Below are positions 7,160-8,812 of a stretch of 8,812 nucleotides of DNA, in pieces. Source of the DNA: Desulfocapsa sp. (GTDB taxonomy: Bacteria; Desulfobacterota; Desulfobulbia; Desulfobulbales; Desulfocapsaceae); contig JAOZTO010000075.1 of assembly GCA_029942265.1 (NCBI GenBank), forward strand, positions 1 to 8,812. Reading direction: 5' to 3'. The notes under the pieces were generated by a model, which worked only from the letters and a program-made list of their open reading frames with translations, searched no databases and was not told the origin of the DNA. Within the stretch, counting starts at the first letter, position 1, and every line of letters starts with the position of its first letter. A program made the position numbers and the translations under genes.

Positions 7160-7180
7160 TTGACAAGTTCGTAAAAAACC
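7160..7180. repeat. possible dispersed repeat, copy 3 (short remnant)
   Basis: TTGACAAGTTCGTAAAAAAC, 17 nt after the D,D-peptidase stop, shares the CGTAAAAA core and an outward TGA-like end with the two other copies. Only about ten bases match well, so it could be chance. Confidence 0.3.
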
Positions 7181-7246
7181 TGTGATTAGGATGGATTTGT
7201 AGATAAGCACAGACTTCGAAAAACTTCATATTTACATTCATATCTC

Positions 7247-7276
7247 CTGTTAATTGTTGTGCTGAAACCTTAACAG
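7247..7276. repeat. inverted repeat in the convergent gap, possible bidirectional transcription end
   Basis: CTGTTAA (7247-7253) and TTAACAG (7270-7276) form a perfect 7-bp stem; an inner GTT/AAC pair may extend it. Next to it lie TAAGC/GCTTA (7284-7303) and the odd palindrome CTTAA-AAT-TTAAG (7300-7312). None has a T-run on either side, so none is a standard intrinsic terminator, but their position between converging genes fits a termination zone. Confidence 0.4.
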
Positions 7277-7334
7277 TAGCAAGTAAGCTTTGAGATTTGC
7301 TTAAAATTTAAGGATGGTACTATAACAGCCTTGC

Positions 7335-8435
7335 CTATGGGCTTTCAAGCAGTTTCACAAGATCCCTAAAGACATCGCCAGTGAATCCAGTTAAACTGCT
7401 GTTGGAAAGGATTACGATACTGATATCATTTTCAGGATGGTGGTAGGCTTCTGTCTGGTAATAGTCAGTATCACCACTATGTCCCAGAAAACCATTATAA
7501 TCGATTATGCCGAAATGATAGATGTAGCTTGGAGCTTCAGGTAAAGGACGACCTCTGGCCAATCGTTCCTGATGTGTCTCTGGTGTGGTCATGCTGCCGG
7601 TAGCGAGCGCCTTTACCCATATTTTCAGGTCACTAAAGACAGAGTAAGCGTTTCCGCAAGCATATTCCGGCGAATAGTCCATTTTGTCGGTCCAGTCTTC
7701 TGCTGTGGTTGGGTGGTAGCTGTGTGCATTGGGCGTTGGCATATAGCTGCCTGACGCCGGAGCACCTGAACGGGACATCCCCAACGAGGTGAATACGCGT
7801 GTTTTCAACTGGGACTCCAAAGACTGCCCGCTAATCATTTCGATAATCTGACCGAGAATAACGGTGTTAGTGTTGCTGTAATTCATGTCAGTGCCAGGCT
7901 GGTAGTGCAGATTATGGGCTAGGCCTTCGTCTATTAGCTCTTGTGGCGTGGCGGTAAAGTTTGGAGTGTTGTCGAACAACTCTTCGTATTCACCTGAGAG
8001 GTAGTCGTGATATCCACTCGTCATATCACCTAACATCCGGATTGTTATGTTTTCGGCCTGCGTGAGTTTCGGATAGTATGTGGAAAGAGGGGTGTCGAAG
8101 GTAAGCAGTCCTTCGTCCACGTATTGTGCTATCACGGTCGTGACCATTGACTTTGTTACACTGGCGATTTTGAAGCTGTGCTCTATTGTCAGATTTTCCT
8201 TACTCTGGATGTTGGCTAATCCAAGAGCATAGGTCAGATCCAGGGATTGATTGCCCCCCCAGACACAAACAAGCAGACCGGGAGTTTGGTCGCTATAGTT
8301 TCCTGCTGTAGTAAATTTTTCGTTAACAAGACTGATGATCTTTTGTTCCATTTCACTTTGTCCGTATGACTCAGAACAGGCACAGAAAAGGAAAACGAAT
8401 ATGATGATGAAGAGGACAGAGGGTTTGTTCGTCAT
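7335..8435 (-). CDS. serine hydrolase, class C beta-lactamase / R61 D,D-peptidase fold, probable lipoprotein
   Basis: The active-site layout of the beta-lactamase superfamily (PF00144) is complete: S-V-T-K at 92-95 (nucleophile Ser92, Lys95), Y-S-N at 186-188, and H-S-G at 319-321 in place of K-T-G, as in the Streptomyces R61 peptidase and many esterase-like members. The N-terminus has a hydrophobic stretch (residues 6-19) ending F-C-A-C with Cys20, a plausible but imperfect lipobox (Phe at -3), suggesting a lipoprotein. The ATG at 8435 is chosen: AAGGA lies ten bases upstream, whereas the in-frame TTG at 8465 lacks a ribosome site and would push the signal inwards. The 366-aa length is usual. 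It converges on the S11 peptidase gene. GC looks higher than in the left-hand genes, with some lines near 50-58 percent. Substrate (peptidoglycan, D-peptide, ester or beta-lactam) cannot be told; a true AmpC is not indicated. Confidence 0.85.
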   Translation of the reverse strand: MTNKPSVLFIIIFVFLFCACSESYGQSEMEQKIISLVNEKFTTAGNYSDQTPGLLVCVWGGNQSLDLTYALGLANIQSKENLTIEHSFKIASVTKSMVTTVIAQYVDEGLLTFDTPLSTYYPKLTQAENITIRMLGDMTSGYHDYLSGEYEELFDNTPNFTATPQELIDEGLAHNLHYQPGTDMNYSNTNTVILGQIIEMISGQSLESQLKTRVFTSLGMSRSGAPASGSYMPTPNAHSYHPTTAEDWTDKMDYSPEYACGNAYSVFSDLKIWVKALATGSMTTPETHQERLARGRPLPEAPSYIYHFGIIDYNGFLGHSGDTDYYQTEAYHHPENDISIVILSNSSLTGFTGDVFRDLVKLLESP

Positions 8436-8545
8436 TTCAAAACTATCCTTGCGAGTTAAAGTCAATCAGAGACAGGCCATGATTGGATGGGCATGTAAGG
8501 TTGCCCCTGAGCTTGCCTATGATAAGACATACCCCCCTGACAACT

Positions 8546-8557
8546 TAGTTATAACTA
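8546..8557. promoter_or_regulatory. 12-bp perfect palindrome, possible operator
   Basis: TAGTTATAACTA is a perfect palindrome overlapping the candidate -10 box of the serine hydrolase gene. It has the size and symmetry of a dimeric repressor site. AT-rich palindromes of this length also arise by chance, and no regulator gene is in the window. Confidence 0.25.
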
Positions 8558-8580
8558 TAATATAAGATGCTTCCTGTCCA
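8554..8580 (-). promoter_or_regulatory. weak promoter candidate for the serine hydrolase
   Basis: On the minus strand: TGGACA (8580-8575) and TATAGT (8559-8554), each 5 of 6 to consensus, but the 15-bp spacer is shorter than the preferred 16-18. It lies about 120 bp before the hydrolase ATG. Confidence 0.3.
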
Positions 8581-8707
8581 GGTAATTTTGTAGCTGATTA
8601 TTGACTTTTATCATTGCCAAGGCGAAGGTAAACAGTTTCTTCACTTACTTCAATGAAAGATGTTTCCTGCTTCAATTGTTGTGACTTAATGCACCCACCT
8701 TGGACTA

Positions 8708-8812
8708 TTATTTCTTTACGACTTCATACCCGATAGCTTTGTATCCTGTTAACCTTTTCTTGTACATACGCTGAAGCATGGGGATTTTCTCATCAACATA
8801 GTCATAGATGAG
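8708..8812 (-). CDS. C-terminal end of a gene, probably DEAD/DEAH helicase (TOTE-type), cut by the window edge
   Basis: Starting at base 8812 the minus strand is open for 34 codons and stops at TAA (8710-8708). The peptide runs L-I-Y-D-Y-V-D-E-K-I-P-M-L-Q-R-M-Y-K-K-R, then L-T-G-Y-K-A-I-G-Y-E-V-V-K-K. The pattern D-Y-V-D-x-x-x-P-M-L-x-R-M-Y-x-x-R-L-x-G-Y-x-A-x-G-Y is, from memory, the C-terminal tail of SF2 DEAD/DEAH helicases, including the primase-helicase proteins annotated as TOTE conflict systems. That the frame is coding is supported by its dense Lys/Tyr/Met composition and the lack of stops. No helicase motif lies inside the window, so the function rests on the tail alone. It is co-oriented with the serine hydrolase 273 bp away, but probably separate from it. 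Confidence 0.55.
   Translation of the reverse strand, partial: LIYDYVDEKIPMLQRMYKKRLTGYKAIGYEVVKK

Larger units (their letters stand above)
8436..8707. other. intergenic region upstream of the serine hydrolase
   Basis: The 272 bp hold the hydrolase ribosome site (8446-8450), a small GGGCA/TGCCC hairpin (8489-8506), a perfect 12-bp palindrome (8546-8557), a weak leftward promoter candidate (8554-8580) and a 25-codon minus-strand frame with a TTG start (8675-8598). That frame reads like protein (K-Q-E-T-S-F-I-E-V-S-E-E-T-V-Y-L-R-L) but has no ribosome site. I recognise no complete gene or mobile element. Confidence 0.5.

Noticed and set aside
8433..8465. TTG start for the serine hydrolase at 8465
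   Set aside because: It would place ten polar residues before the signal peptide and over the AAGGA site; the ATG at 8435 fits better.
8335..8565. 76-codon plus-strand frame over the hydrolase start
   Set aside because: It overlaps the signal peptide of the hydrolase on the opposite strand, has no ribosome site, and the tail shows no transposase similarity I can name.
1..8812. CRISPR array, tRNA, rRNA, complete insertion sequence or new multi-gene defence system
   Set aside because: No regularly spaced repeats, no cloverleaf or rRNA-like stretch, no transposase, and every full-length gene belongs to a known envelope or lipid family. Only the cut gene at the right edge hints at a conflict system.

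Overview
The window is an ordinary-looking stretch of a moderately AT-rich Gram-negative (diderm) chromosome. It carries an outer-membrane FadL-type porin, an AsmA-like YdbH protein, a periplasmic penicillin-binding-fold peptidase and a probable lipoprotein hydrolase. The dispersed CGTAAAAA-type intergenic repeats, together with this gene mix, remind me of Desulfobacterota (former Deltaproteobacteria, Desulfobulbales/Desulfobacterales-like). That placement is an inference from memory and is not demonstrated here.

Left two thirds (58-5843), all on the minus strand and read from right to left: a good sigma70-type promoter (5815-5843) drives a long-chain acyl-CoA synthetase (fadD-like, 4020-5738). 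Next comes a FadL-type outer-membrane fatty-acid channel (2665-3906). After it lie a long imperfect inverted repeat that includes the fadL stop codon (2519-2671), a small hairpin and a strong rho-independent terminator (2454-2490). About 20 nt past that terminator starts a YdbH-family AsmA-like protein (58-2433). The three genes share a theme: uptake and activation of exogenous fatty acid, and lipid traffic between the membranes.

Middle (5739-7334): a 343-bp divergent intergenic region holds the fadD promoter, a second promoter facing right (5910-5938) and a dispersed-repeat remnant. It is followed on the plus strand by a PBP7-like D,D-peptidase with an unusually basic linker (6082-7143). This gene converges on the next one across a 191-bp gap with no classical terminator.

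Right (7335-8812), minus strand: a class C beta-lactamase/R61 D,D-peptidase-fold serine hydrolase, probably a lipoprotein (7335-8435), with somewhat higher GC by eye. A 272-bp intergenic stretch follows. Then come the last 34 codons of a gene entering from the right edge, whose tail resembles the C-terminus of DEAD/DEAH helicases of the TOTE-conflict/primase-helicase type.

No tRNA, rRNA, CRISPR array, complete insertion sequence or complete new multi-gene system is visible. The items most worth a second look are the long structured RNA at the fadL 3' end, the three related repeat remnants, and the helicase-like fragment at the right edge.
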